The notes: a model not told the origin generated them from the sequence alone. DNA of 12,617 bases from CAYWXV01 sp964462535 (GCA_964462535.1 CAYWXV010000069.1:1-12617), one strand, 5' to 3'. Numbered from the stretch's first letter, positions 1-7,712 are shown. Numbers and translations: made by a program.

Positions 1-56
1 AGCAGCGTGGCACCTACAATGGCGCCTTCAAGGTCAAGGCTTACTACGCTCAGTAA
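1..56 (+). CDS. C-terminal end of a DUF4402-like secreted subunit (5' end outside window)
   Basis: Only the last 17 codons and a TAA stop (54-56) are in the window, read in the frame starting at base 3. The peptide is QRGTYNGAFKVKAYYAQ. It aligns with the end of the gene at 1133-1732, which closes with QRGQYCGRIRLTAGYVAD; both share a QRG-x-Y-x-G core, then alternating hydrophobic residues and a final aromatic. DUF4402 proteins typically end with such a G-x-Y-x-G strand before a closing beta strand. The inference is a secreted fibre subunit, probably the first or major one, since it precedes the chaperone gene. Only 17 residues are visible, so the family call rests on the similarity to the downstream gene and on context. 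It is followed by a hairpin at 70-97. Confidence 0.6.
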   Translation, partial: QRGTYNGAFKVKAYYAQ

Positions 57-69
57 GATCTGACACGTG

Positions 70-97
70 ATCCGGACGGAAGTGATTCCAACCGGAT
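70..97 (+). other. Intercistronic hairpin with GNRA-type loop after the first subunit gene
   Basis: Starting 13 nt after the stop at 56, the arms ATCCGG (70-75) and CCGGAT (92-97) pair perfectly. A 2x2 internal loop (AC/AA) follows, then an inner stem GGAA (78-81)/TTCC (86-89) closed by GTGA, which fits the GNRA tetraloop pattern. No T-run follows, so it is not a typical intrinsic terminator. It could act as a 3' stability or processing hairpin for the upstream subunit mRNA, or as a partial attenuator between subunit and chaperone genes. The role is inferred; the base pairing is seen directly. Confidence 0.45.
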
Positions 98-116
98 ATG
101 AAATCAGGAGCGGGTG

Positions 117-136
117 GCCCGCGCAAAGACGCGGGC
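117..136 (+). other. Short GC-rich hairpin in the chaperone leader
   Basis: GCCCGCG (117-123) and CGCGGGC (130-136) form a perfect 7-bp stem around a 6-nt loop (CAAAGA). It lies between the first subunit gene and the chaperone gene. It also overlaps the start of the longest possible chaperone reading frame (GTG at 114), which argues against that start. No T-run follows. It may add to termination or attenuation together with the hairpin at 70-97. Confidence 0.35.
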
Positions 137-227
137 TGCTCGCCCCCTGGTTACGGGCAAAGAGTCCAGGTGCCGCAGATTATGTCTTGTAACGCTGCTG
201 ACTGTCGCAGCGAGATGCGGTAGAATA

Positions 228-1097
228 ATGCAACGTATGAGAGTACATTTTTCGATCCTGGTCCTGGTTTTCTTGGTTGTGGCACGAGAGGTCAGCGCGC
301 AGGCGCAACTCGATCCTCCCCGCCCGGTCCTTTCATCCAGGCAGCGGTCCATTGAAGTAAATATTTCGAACCCAACAAATAAGCCGCTGGAGGTGACTAT
401 TGATCTCCAGTACACCGTCATCGGATATGATTCATTGGGGAACGTTTCGATTCTCCACGATAGCCTGACTGACGAGGCTCGGAGTCGCGATTGCAGCTCG
501 TGGTTGAAAGTATTTCCGCGCCGACTGGTCCTTCCATCCACGTCGAGCAGAACCGTAAGAATTCTGGCCGGTATTCCAGCAAACACCCCTGAGGGAGAAT
601 ATTGGTCGCGGTTGAATCTGGATTGTGTGCCGACCGATGCCCCCGCCGAATTGCCAAAGCTCGATTCGGGAGATGTGGCGCTCGGCGTTTCGATGTCCTC
701 TGTCCTCAGTACTCCGATACTGGTTCGAGTTGGGACGATTTCGACCGGCGCAACAATCGATGACGTGATAGGTGTCGTGGATTCCGGGCAGACAACATTG
801 ATTTGCTCGATGACACGAACGGGAAATAGCCCATATCGGGGAACTCTCAAAGCGAAGGTGGTTGATGGGAGCGGGGCTCAAGTTGCAGAGGGCTTGACCG
901 AGACAACAATCGAATTCGCGGGACGTGCCAGGGTTGCTCTTCGGTCGATTAGTGATGGAACCTATCAGGTGCAAATTGATGGCACAACTGTGAGGAGAGG
1001 GTCGATGTCGGAAATCGTGGTGCCTGCCGATCCGATCGCGAAAACATACACAATGACGGTGGCCGGTAGTCAGATAACAATGACGCCCACGAATTAG
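228..1097 (+). CDS. PapD-like periplasmic chaperone candidate of a chaperone-usher system
   Basis: A 289-residue exported protein. The proposed role is to bind and cap fibre subunits in the periplasm before usher delivery. The start at 228 (or 237) gives a normal signal peptide: MQRMR, a hydrophobic stretch, then VSA before QAQ, with cleavage near residue 24. The frame stays open to a GTG at 114, but that adds 38 basic residues before the hydrophobic core and crosses a hairpin. After a first beta-rich domain, WLKVFPRRLVLP (92-103) followed by RTVRI (108-112) resembles the P-x-x-x-x-L...x-V-R-I strand of pilus chaperones. PEGEYWSRLNL (121-131) resembles the following strand. Domain two has RTGNSPYRGTL (197-207) and VVDGSGAQV (211-219), a pattern seen in chaperone-like and surface-adhesion Ig domains. 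It sits between two DUF4402-like genes and upstream of an usher-like gene. Sequence identity to classical chaperones is clearly low, so the call leans on context. It could instead be a structural Ig-like subunit. Confidence 0.6.
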   Translation: MQRMRVHFSILVLVFLVVAREVSAQAQLDPPRPVLSSRQRSIEVNISNPTNKPLEVTIDLQYTVIGYDSLGNVSILHDSLTDEARSRDCSSWLKVFPRRLVLPSTSSRTVRILAGIPANTPEGEYWSRLNLDCVPTDAPAELPKLDSGDVALGVSMSSVLSTPILVRVGTISTGATIDDVIGVVDSGQTTLICSMTRTGNSPYRGTLKAKVVDGSGAQVAEGLTETTIEFAGRARVALRSISDGTYQVQIDGTTVRRGSMSEIVVPADPIAKTYTMTVAGSQITMTPTN

Positions 1098-1132
1098 TGG
1101 AATTTCAGCGAACGATGTGAGAGCGTAACGAA

Positions 1133-1732
1133 ATGACGAAAACTGCCGACATAGTGTGGTATGGAAAGCGAAACATCGTAATCACGATGGCAATAGCCGC
1201 GTGCGGATTGCTGATGGCGACAGTATCAATAGCACAGGTACCCGGCTTCTACCCGGGAGGGACGATAGCCGGAACGAGTTCAAACATAGAGGTGGTGGCC
1301 ATTCAGGGAATGCGATTCCCCTGCCTCTCCAGAAGAGACGAGCACAAAATTTCCTACACCGATATCGCCGCCGGGCAGTTCGAGGTGCGTGGATGCCCCG
1401 GACGTGATGTTCGGATTCGCATCAGCGTGAAGGGTTCTGCATCGGGCGGTTCTTCGGTCGTCGACACCCCAGATGGCCCCGATGCTGATGGTGCAAACAT
1501 GCCCGTAGGTGTCGGTCCTCGCGATGTTGCCATCAGCAAGGACAATGGGGTTACCTGGATTCCAATAAACGATGTGGACCTTGACTTCGTGACACGATTC
1601 CCGATTCACGGGATAGCAGGTGTGTCGACGATTCTGGTCCGCATTGGAGCAAATATTGTGGCTGGGTCGGATCAGCAGCGGGGTCAGTATTGTGGCCGCA
1701 TTCGCTTGACTGCCGGCTACGTTGCAGACTAA
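1133..1732 (+). CDS. DUF4402-like secreted fibre subunit (minor or tip candidate)
   Basis: A 199-residue exported protein starting 35 nt after the chaperone stop, with a weak purine stretch GAGAG at 1118-1122. A signal peptide is visible: GKRN at 11-14, a hydrophobic core to about residue 30, and SIA before QVPG (cleavage near 34). The mature part is beta-rich and has three cysteines (64, 88, 187). Its C-terminal strand QRGQYCGRIRLTAGYVAD (182-199) matches the DUF4402 closing pattern and the end of the gene cut off at base 1. Residues 51-100, including GQFEVRG (81-87), fit the family's GxFxVxG segment. DUF4402 proteins often lie beside chaperone-usher genes and are taken as pilin-like subunits. 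It shares a polarity with the chaperone and usher genes and is probably co-transcribed with them. Which of the two subunits is major cannot be told from this sequence. Confidence 0.6.
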   Translation: MTKTADIVWYGKRNIVITMAIAACGLLMATVSIAQVPGFYPGGTIAGTSSNIEVVAIQGMRFPCLSRRDEHKISYTDIAAGQFEVRGCPGRDVRIRISVKGSASGGSSVVDTPDGPDADGANMPVGVGPRDVAISKDNGVTWIPINDVDLDFVTRFPIHGIAGVSTILVRIGANIVAGSDQQRGQYCGRIRLTAGYVAD

Positions 1733-1824
1733 GATCGAATTCCCTTCTCCGCGCGAGTGGGTTGGGCTCCGATCAGTCCTTTGAACTACATCAATCACCG
1801 ACGAACTCCCCCGTCGACCTGAAC

Positions 1825-1830
1825 AGAGGT
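1825..1830 (+). promoter_or_regulatory. Shine-Dalgarno sequence of the usher-like gene
   Basis: AGAGGT lies 5 nt before the ATG at 1836 and supports that start. The 103-bp gap before the gene (1733-1835) shows no other clear signal beyond a weak CGACG/CGTCG inverted repeat near 1799-1816. Confidence 0.6.
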
Positions 1831-1835
1831 TTGCG

Positions 1836-4499
1836 ATGCGCTCATCGTACCTACTGCTGGCTCTCTTTATCAGCCTATTCTGGCTGACGAGCCTGCATGC
1901 CCAGGCGCCAGCCGGACTTGACGAGGGGATCGTCGAGGCGGAGGTCTCGGGTTTCACAAAGAAGACGCTGATCTGCTACTTCCGTGGTCTCGATACTGCG
2001 TATTTCCCATTCGGAGACTTGATGGGAATGCTTCGTATTCGACCGGAAGTGAGCCCCAATGGCGAGGTGTTCACCGGGCACATGGGTGACCGTTGGGATT
2101 TCGTCATTGACACGCGCGCAACAACGCTTACCACACCCAACGGAACGGTCTCCATTGACCCCGGCTCGTTCGTTCGCGTGGACGACGAACTCTATATGAC
2201 CGATAGTCTGGTCGCCATGAGTATCGGTGTCAAAACGCGCTACGATCTTGAGGCTCTCAAGCTCCGTGTTGATGTGGATCCGCGCCTTCCCGTGGTCGAC
2301 TATATACGCAGTCGTGCACGATGGAAAGGGGTGATGACACCTCAGGACTCGCTGGCGCAGGCGCAAATGGATTTCACCTTCCATCGCCCGCTGATCGGGC
2401 CGGCCACGCTCAACTACACCGTTGGTGGGGGCTATACCCACATTTCGGCGTCTGACCTCCACTCCTCTACGTCATCTGCGCAGGCGCACGCAACACTTCC
2501 ACTTCTGTTCGGGCAGTTTTCAGCTGGTGGACGAATCAACACCGTTCTTTCCGGTGGTACAGACGCTCTGAAACCACGAGCCGTCTTCACCGGATGGACC
2601 TATTCGTTCGTTATCCCCGAGTTCACACCTCTATCCGAAATCTCGCTGTTTGGACTCGGTTTTGATCATAACCTTGGCGCCCGGATTTCCAATCGGCCGC
2701 TTGGCTATCGGGCCGTCAGCGATACAAAGGTTCTTGAAGGAGATGCGAACCCGTTCAGCCTTGTCGAAGTGTATCGCGGAACCGCAATCCACGCGGTGAC
2801 CCAGGCCGACTCAAATGGTCACTACTCAATCGTCGTCCCGATCTTCCGTGGTGCGCGCGAGTATTACACAACGGTTGCTACCGATCAGTACGCGACGCGA
2901 ACGGTGGAAGAGCATACGTTCGGGAATCCCTACGTGACGATGGATCCCGGCGCAGTCTGGTATGCCGCAAACGCGACGTTTGACAGTGCCCGGCTCAATA
3001 CGAAGGCCAATGGCCAGTTCTCCGTCGACGTCGGTGTCCTGCCGTGGCTTTCTCTGACGGGCGCCGCGGGGGCATTCACGGATACTCTCAACAGACTCAA
3101 GGTCGGCGACACGACAACGTACGATGTCAGCAATCTTTACGCCGGCGCCCGATTCGCTGTTGGTCCGTTTATCGGAGCGGACGCGAACTACGAATACATT
3201 GCGGATCGGGCAGGTCTCAGCATTGCCACGGATATCATTCGTGATCTTCCAATGTCGATGGGCGTTTCCAACGTCCGTCTGAAGAATAAAGATTCCATGT
3301 GGGTGGATCCGATTGCAAACTTCAGCGCCGGATTCTACGCCGACAGATTGAACCTGGCGCTCGGTTCAACCGGCTCGAGGGCGGAAATCATAGCTCTCCC
3401 TGCGGTTTCGTATTCCTTCGAAAACCTTGGTGTTGCCCTCAACGCGACGGTGAAATATCCAATGCGCAGACAGATCGGGGAGTTCGTTGACACTATTGTG
3501 CAGCTCAACAAGGTCAATCTGACGGCAGTGCGGGGCGTCTTCTCAACGTCGTTCATCAATTTCCCCCGCATGACCCTTGATCTGGGATACGATCCACTCC
3601 GTTCCCGCATGTCGACGATCTTCCTGGAAACAGGCGTGACACTCGGCGAGTTCGACATCACTGCCTCGGCCCTTATTCCGGACGAACAGATAAAGCGGAC
3701 AGTGGGGCGCATCGGTGCGTCGGTCTCAACTACCTACTTCAGCGCCCGCGGCAATAGTGCTGCGAACTACCTGTCACAGACACTGACCGCGAGCCTAAAC
3801 GGAGCCGCGCAGGTCGATCCGAGTGGTATCCGGCTCGTTCGCGATGTCGGTTCGCAGGCTACTGTTCTCCTCTCGGCATTCAACGATCGGAATGGTAACG
3901 GCATTCAGGACGACGGGGAAGAGATGCTTCGCAATCCGATCGGGCAGATCTCCGTGTTGATCCCTGATATCCGGCAGGAAGGGCAGTTGAGCAACGAAGA
4001 GGGTGTGTTCAACGCCGTTCCCGTCTACACTGACCTGATGCTTGAAGTCGACCGCTACGGACTGGCCGACCTGGACATGTTCCCCTCTCGTACCGTGTAC
4101 GGTCTCTTTATCGGCCCAAGCTCACTGGAGCGTGTGCACGTTCCCTTCCGCCGCGGGTTCACGCTGGGCGGGCAGTGCTACGTCGAACGTCCAAACCTGG
4201 AAGGGAAGGTTACCAGAACGACGCGCGGTCTGGCTGCTGTACGCGTCTGGCTCGAGGCGACCAGCGGTGTAGGGGTCTACGAGGGTGAGCTATTTGACGA
4301 CGGGTCGTTGATGCTGATCGGCGTTCCGGAGGGTGAGTATCGCGTTCGTTTTGACGACGCACAGCTTGCGTACCGTCGCGTCCAGCTTGCCGATCCCAAG
4401 ATGGTCGTGACCGTATCAGAAACGACAACCAGCATTCCCGATCTGATTCTTGTACCGACGGGTGGTGATGCCGCATCGCCGAACCCGGACGAGAACTAG
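1836..4499 (+). CDS. Usher-like outer-membrane assembly protein (chaperone-usher pathway)
   Basis: An 887-residue protein, within the usual usher size range, predicted to form the outer-membrane channel that assembles the subunits. A clear signal peptide ends at SLHA (19-22). Residues 24-155 resemble an usher N-terminal domain: an EAEVSG strand, YFPFGDLMGML (56-66), then LYMTDSLVAMSIG and YDLEALKLRVDV, ending in LPVVDYIRSR (151-160), which is reminiscent of CS1/TcfC-type ushers. From about 170 to 670 there are alternating beta strands typical of a barrel. This is interrupted by a small Ig/carboxypeptidase-regulatory-like domain (about 300-362, with DSNGHYSIVVPIFRG) in the place of a plug domain. 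FNDRNGNGIQDDGEE (682-696) is a DxNxNG acidic loop of the kind that binds calcium and leads a C-terminal beta domain. A second such domain lies at about 785-887 (EGEYRVRF). The gene is preceded by an SD and followed by a strong hairpin. Another large TonB-independent barrel cannot be excluded. Confidence 0.65.
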   Translation: MRSSYLLLALFISLFWLTSLHAQAPAGLDEGIVEAEVSGFTKKTLICYFRGLDTAYFPFGDLMGMLRIRPEVSPNGEVFTGHMGDRWDFVIDTRATTLTTPNGTVSIDPGSFVRVDDELYMTDSLVAMSIGVKTRYDLEALKLRVDVDPRLPVVDYIRSRARWKGVMTPQDSLAQAQMDFTFHRPLIGPATLNYTVGGGYTHISASDLHSSTSSAQAHATLPLLFGQFSAGGRINTVLSGGTDALKPRAVFTGWTYSFVIPEFTPLSEISLFGLGFDHNLGARISNRPLGYRAVSDTKVLEGDANPFSLVEVYRGTAIHAVTQADSNGHYSIVVPIFRGAREYYTTVATDQYATRTVEEHTFGNPYVTMDPGAVWYAANATFDSARLNTKANGQFSVDVGVLPWLSLTGAAGAFTDTLNRLKVGDTTTYDVSNLYAGARFAVGPFIGADANYEYIADRAGLSIATDIIRDLPMSMGVSNVRLKNKDSMWVDPIANFSAGFYADRLNLALGSTGSRAEIIALPAVSYSFENLGVALNATVKYPMRRQIGEFVDTIVQLNKVNLTAVRGVFSTSFINFPRMTLDLGYDPLRSRMSTIFLETGVTLGEFDITASALIPDEQIKRTVGRIGASVSTTYFSARGNSAANYLSQTLTASLNGAAQVDPSGIRLVRDVGSQATVLLSAFNDRNGNGIQDDGEEMLRNPIGQISVLIPDIRQEGQLSNEEGVFNAVPVYTDLMLEVDRYGLADLDMFPSRTVYGLFIGPSSLERVHVPFRRGFTLGGQCYVERPNLEGKVTRTTRGLAAVRVWLEATSGVGVYEGELFDDGSLMLIGVPEGEYRVRFDDAQLAYRRVQLADPKMVVTVSETTTSIPDLILVPTGGDAASPNPDEN

Positions 4500-4522
4500 T
4501 ATCGCAGGGCTTCTGGTAGATT

Positions 4523-4564
4523 CAACGGGGACATGCAGCCACATCTGGCAGCATGTCCCCGTTG
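4523..4564 (+). terminator. Strong hairpin terminator closing the fibre operon
   Basis: Bases 4523-4536 and 4551-4564 are perfect reverse complements, giving a 14-bp stem. The 14-nt loop can add a 3-bp GCC/GGC extension. It starts 23 nt after the usher stop. Only a short pyrimidine stretch (CCTCTT) follows, so it is not a textbook U-tract terminator, but stem strength and position make transcription termination or 3' end protection likely. An ATG at 4533 that would start the next gene lies inside this stem. Confidence 0.6.
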
Positions 4565-4616
4565 CCTCTTAAGGCCACGGTTCCCAGTGCACCCAAACGC
4601 ATCGCGCGCGCTTCAT

Positions 4617-7553
4617 ATGCTGCCAACCCTTCCAGGTAATCGTCTGCGAATGGTCGCCCTCACCCTTCTTGGCGTGATAGCGGCATGCGCTGCTGCGTAC
4701 GGTCAGCATGAGTACGATGTCTGGTACTTCGGGCCGAGTTGCTCCATCGATTTTGCCACCTCTCCCCCAACCTATCGGTACCCATTCCCCCTCCGTCAGG
4801 ACGAAGGGGTCGCGACAATGTGCGATCGAAAGACCGGGAGAACACTCTTCTATACCGATGGAATCACGGTTTGGGATAGCACCCACCGCAAGATGCAGAA
4901 CGGTGACAGCCTCTACGGAAGCGAGACGAGTGTGCAATCGGCGCTGGTGGTGCCAATGCCCTGCAATCCTCAGGGATACTACATCTTCACCGCGGATCAG
5001 CAGGGATATAGCAGAACGGGTCCGGCACCGCGCGGAATCAATTACAGTATTGTCGACATGAACGCCGCAGGGGGGCGCGGCGCTATTACGTCGAAGAATA
5101 TTCCATTGCAGGCGGAGGCGTCGGAAAAACAGATCGCAGTGTCGCACGCGAACGGTTCTGACTACTGGGTGATTACCCACAGCATTGGCGGCAATACTTT
5201 CTACGCCTGGCGGGTTGGTCCGGCGGGAGTCGCTACAACTCCGATCACGTCCTCGGTCGGCTTCTTCCAGGGGCAGTCCACCGAAGATGATGCGCTCCAG
5301 GCGCTCGGCTCGTTGAAATCCTCACCAGACGGAAAGCGCCTTGCAATGACGACCTGGTCGTACAGGCAGGTCGAGATATTTGATTTCGATGCAGCAACGG
5401 GCCGTGTATCAAATCCAATTCTCCTGTTTGAAGGAGATCGTCTCGATACCAACCGATATCGTCCGTACGGTGTCAGCTTTTCACCCGATAATTCGAAGCT
5501 GTATCACTCTATCTGGGGAACGCTGGTTCAGTATTCGCTCGACGCCGGAAATGCCGCCGCGATCATTGCGTCAAGACGGACGATTTCCTCGATCGATCCC
5601 GCCCCTTTCCCGGTATCGGGAGCACTGCAAATTGGGCCGGATGGGAGACTGTACATTGTTCACGACAGTCTGTGGATCGGATATCTGGAATATCCAGACG
5701 CGCTGGGGGACCTGGCGGGGTATCATGCCAAATGGTTGCAAATGCCATGGGAAGCATTGTTTGTACATGGGCTGCCGAACAACATTGATGCACGAGCGAC
5801 CGTTCAGCTGCCACCGGAAAAGACAATTCAGCCGAGCGCCTACGTCACGTTATGTGATGGCGATCCCGCAACGTTGACTGCACCATCGGGGTTTTCGGAG
5901 TATTACTGGTCGACGGAGGAGAAAACGCAGTCGATCGTTGTCCGGGACAGTGGGACATATCTGGTCTGGATGACGGATCCGAACGGTTGCCTGGTGCGTG
6001 CCGCCGTAATCGTCGAAGTTCATCCCCGCCCGACGCCTCAGATCATTCCACCCGGGCCAGTCAACGTGTGCGAGGACGAAGTCCCCCGAATTTCCGTGAC
6101 GCAATCGTATGTGTCCTACAGATGGTCCACCGGCGAGGTCACGCAATCGATACTACCCACGGCAAGTGGTCAGTACATCGTAAGCGTCGTCGACAGCAAC
6201 GGCTGCGAGGGATCTGACACAATTGCGCTGACAATTCACCCAAAGCCGAAGCCGGTCATCGCTGGTGGAGGCCGCTACTGCGCCGGTGACACCGCGGTTC
6301 TGGATGCCGGTTCAGGGTACACACGGTACATGTGGTCGACCGGAGACACCACGCAGATGCTTCGTCTGGGGGTGAGTGCCATCGTGACCGTCACTGTGTG
6401 GGATTCGTTCGGTTGCCGTGGTGTCAGTCCTCCAATCGACGTGACCATCAAGGCGCCGATCGTTCCAGTGTTGCAGCCTGGCGGGACGATCGAAATTTGC
6501 GAAGGGGATACGGCAACGATTACCGCGACAGCCGGGTACGCGCACTATTACTGGTCCAACGGTGACACAGGCCGGATCCTAAGGGGAACGGTTGGAGGAG
6601 CATACACTGTTGTCGTAGAGGACGAAGATGGGTGTCGCGGCGGATCGATCTCGACGATGCTGATTGTTCATCCCCGCCCCTCGATCCCGACGATTGCCAG
6701 AAACGGAGACACGCTTCGCACCAGTCCAGCCTGGAGACTGCAGTGGAGCTACAACAATCAGGATATTCCCGGCGCCAACGGCGAGTGGATACAGGCAATC
6801 GCTCCCGGTCTCTATCACGTAACCGTGTTCGATTCGAATGGGTGCGGCACGCCATCGGTTCCGTACCGAATTATTCGGCCTCATCAGCTCAGTTTCGATA
6901 CAGTATCGACGCAGGTGGGTGAGCGGAGGTATCTGACGCTCCGTTCGACGCCGCCAATCGAGCAGCGGGAGATGCTGACACGCTACGATCTTGTCTTTCA
7001 GCTTCCCCACGGATCCATTTTTGTTCATCGCATTCTCGATGCCGATGGCACATCTCTCCAGGCCCAGGGTGGAAGTCTGCCGGGGGAATACGTGATATCC
7101 AGGGATGGTGGTCCGATCGAAGGGGCGGAGGTGCTGCGAGTCGAATTTGAAGGACTATCGACCGGGATACCTCTCAATGATGCCCCAATTCTTCGTGTCG
7201 ACTTTCTTGAGAACGATAGTGTTCGATCGGCCGGAGACGGGCTGATCATTCTGCAGGGGTGCGATATCAGTCGGGGATTCGACTGGGGGCGTCGAATCCT
7301 GATCCGTGCGGTGAATCCGAATCCGGCTGCTTCCAGTGTCAGTGTTGTTTATCGATCTCCACTGAGACGGACGGCTCATTTGCTTCTCGTAGATCCGCTT
7401 GGGGGCACGTCAGAAACGTGGGAACTGCCGGAAGGGGACGGGAAGGATGCCACGATCGATATCGATCTCTCGGCATTTGCACAGGGGGCATACCGTCTTG
7501 TAATCCGCGATGGCGTTGAAATTGACGCTGTTCCACTTCTTATCGTCAGGTAG
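4617..7553 (+). CDS. T9SS-secreted propeller/Ig-repeat surface protein (short paralogue)
   Basis: A 978-residue secreted protein of unknown ligand. The start at 4617 gives a signal peptide with arginines, a core, and AAYG before QHEYDVW. ATG 4650 is an alternative, and ATG 4533 lies in the upstream hairpin. Residues 31-395 form a WD40-like propeller head known from Bacteroidota surface proteins: EYDVWYFG, FYTDGITVW, GINYSIVDM, ANGSDYWVITH, SPDGKRLA, FSPDNSKLY, IGPDGRLYI. Four Ig/PKD-like units follow, each opening with a C-x-x-D/E motif (cysteines 413, 485, 555, 628; period 70-73) and holding YxWS near the middle and GC near the end. A shorter module without the first cysteine lies at about 690-755, then a cohesin-like beta domain (757-890) ending in GCDISRGF. 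The last 83 residues, from VNPNP (7311), fit a type A T9SS sorting domain, implying export through the outer membrane and surface attachment. It is paralogous along its whole length to the gene at 8191. Confidence 0.85.
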   Translation: MLPTLPGNRLRMVALTLLGVIAACAAAYGQHEYDVWYFGPSCSIDFATSPPTYRYPFPLRQDEGVATMCDRKTGRTLFYTDGITVWDSTHRKMQNGDSLYGSETSVQSALVVPMPCNPQGYYIFTADQQGYSRTGPAPRGINYSIVDMNAAGGRGAITSKNIPLQAEASEKQIAVSHANGSDYWVITHSIGGNTFYAWRVGPAGVATTPITSSVGFFQGQSTEDDALQALGSLKSSPDGKRLAMTTWSYRQVEIFDFDAATGRVSNPILLFEGDRLDTNRYRPYGVSFSPDNSKLYHSIWGTLVQYSLDAGNAAAIIASRRTISSIDPAPFPVSGALQIGPDGRLYIVHDSLWIGYLEYPDALGDLAGYHAKWLQMPWEALFVHGLPNNIDARATVQLPPEKTIQPSAYVTLCDGDPATLTAPSGFSEYYWSTEEKTQSIVVRDSGTYLVWMTDPNGCLVRAAVIVEVHPRPTPQIIPPGPVNVCEDEVPRISVTQSYVSYRWSTGEVTQSILPTASGQYIVSVVDSNGCEGSDTIALTIHPKPKPVIAGGGRYCAGDTAVLDAGSGYTRYMWSTGDTTQMLRLGVSAIVTVTVWDSFGCRGVSPPIDVTIKAPIVPVLQPGGTIEICEGDTATITATAGYAHYYWSNGDTGRILRGTVGGAYTVVVEDEDGCRGGSISTMLIVHPRPSIPTIARNGDTLRTSPAWRLQWSYNNQDIPGANGEWIQAIAPGLYHVTVFDSNGCGTPSVPYRIIRPHQLSFDTVSTQVGERRYLTLRSTPPIEQREMLTRYDLVFQLPHGSIFVHRILDADGTSLQAQGGSLPGEYVISRDGGPIEGAEVLRVEFEGLSTGIPLNDAPILRVDFLENDSVRSAGDGLIILQGCDISRGFDWGRRILIRAVNPNPAASSVSVVYRSPLRRTAHLLLVDPLGGTSETWELPEGDGKDATIDIDLSAFAQGAYRLVIRDGVEIDAVPLLIVR
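5826..6880 (+). repeat. Protein-level tandem Ig/PKD-like repeats, 4 full units plus 1 short unit
   Basis: First-cysteine codons fall at 5853, 6069, 6279 and 6498, a period of 210-219 bp. Core signatures are CDGD, CEDE, CAGD and CEGD, then YYWST, YRWSTGE, YMWSTGD and YYWSNGD, and a closing GC. The short last unit keeps LQWS and DSNGC but lacks the opening cysteine. Nucleotide identity between units is low, so these are old repeats kept by selection on protein structure. Confidence 0.75.
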
Positions 7554-7560
7554 GGTTCGG

Positions 7561-7611
7561 CTCCGCATCTCGTGAACGGCCATCTTTCTTCTTGTTCGCG
7601 AGATAGCGGAG
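7561..7611 (+). terminator. Bulged hairpin after the short paralogue
   Basis: Bases 7561-7577 pair with 7594-7611 over 17 bp, with one G-U pair and one bulged A (7605), around a 16-nt pyrimidine-rich loop. It begins 7 nt after the stop at 7553. No U-tract follows. The likely role is termination or mRNA 3' end protection. Confidence 0.5.
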
Positions 7612-7621
7612 AGTGTATATT
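7592..7621 (+). promoter_or_regulatory. Possible sigma70-like promoter
   Basis: TTGTTC (7592-7597) and TATATT (7616-7621) are separated by 18 bp. It points toward the gene at 8191 but would leave a leader of about 560 nt. It overlaps the right arm of the terminator hairpin. Bacteroidota often use a different promoter consensus (TTTG and TAnnTTTG), so the call is weak. Confidence 0.22.
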
Positions 7622-7712
7622 ATCCCTGTCGCTTTCCCAAAGGCGGCATCCCGCCCAACGAGCTTGTCCAGAGTAACGGGGCGCGGTCCACAAGACGGAA
7701 TCACGAACGAGG

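Noticed and set aside
114..227. Chaperone start at GTG 114
   Set aside because: An AGGAG lies only 3 nt upstream, too close. The added 38 residues are basic and precede a good signal peptide, and the start overlaps the 117-136 hairpin.
104..974. Long minus-strand reading frames opposite the chaperone gene
   Set aside because: Low-complexity, arginine/serine-rich translations with no family likeness. They overlap a plus-strand gene with a clear signal peptide and operon context.
1280..1957. Minus-strand frame of 225 codons across the second subunit and the usher start
   Set aside because: It crosses two plus-strand genes and the usher SD, has no recognisable domain, and reads as an antisense shadow.
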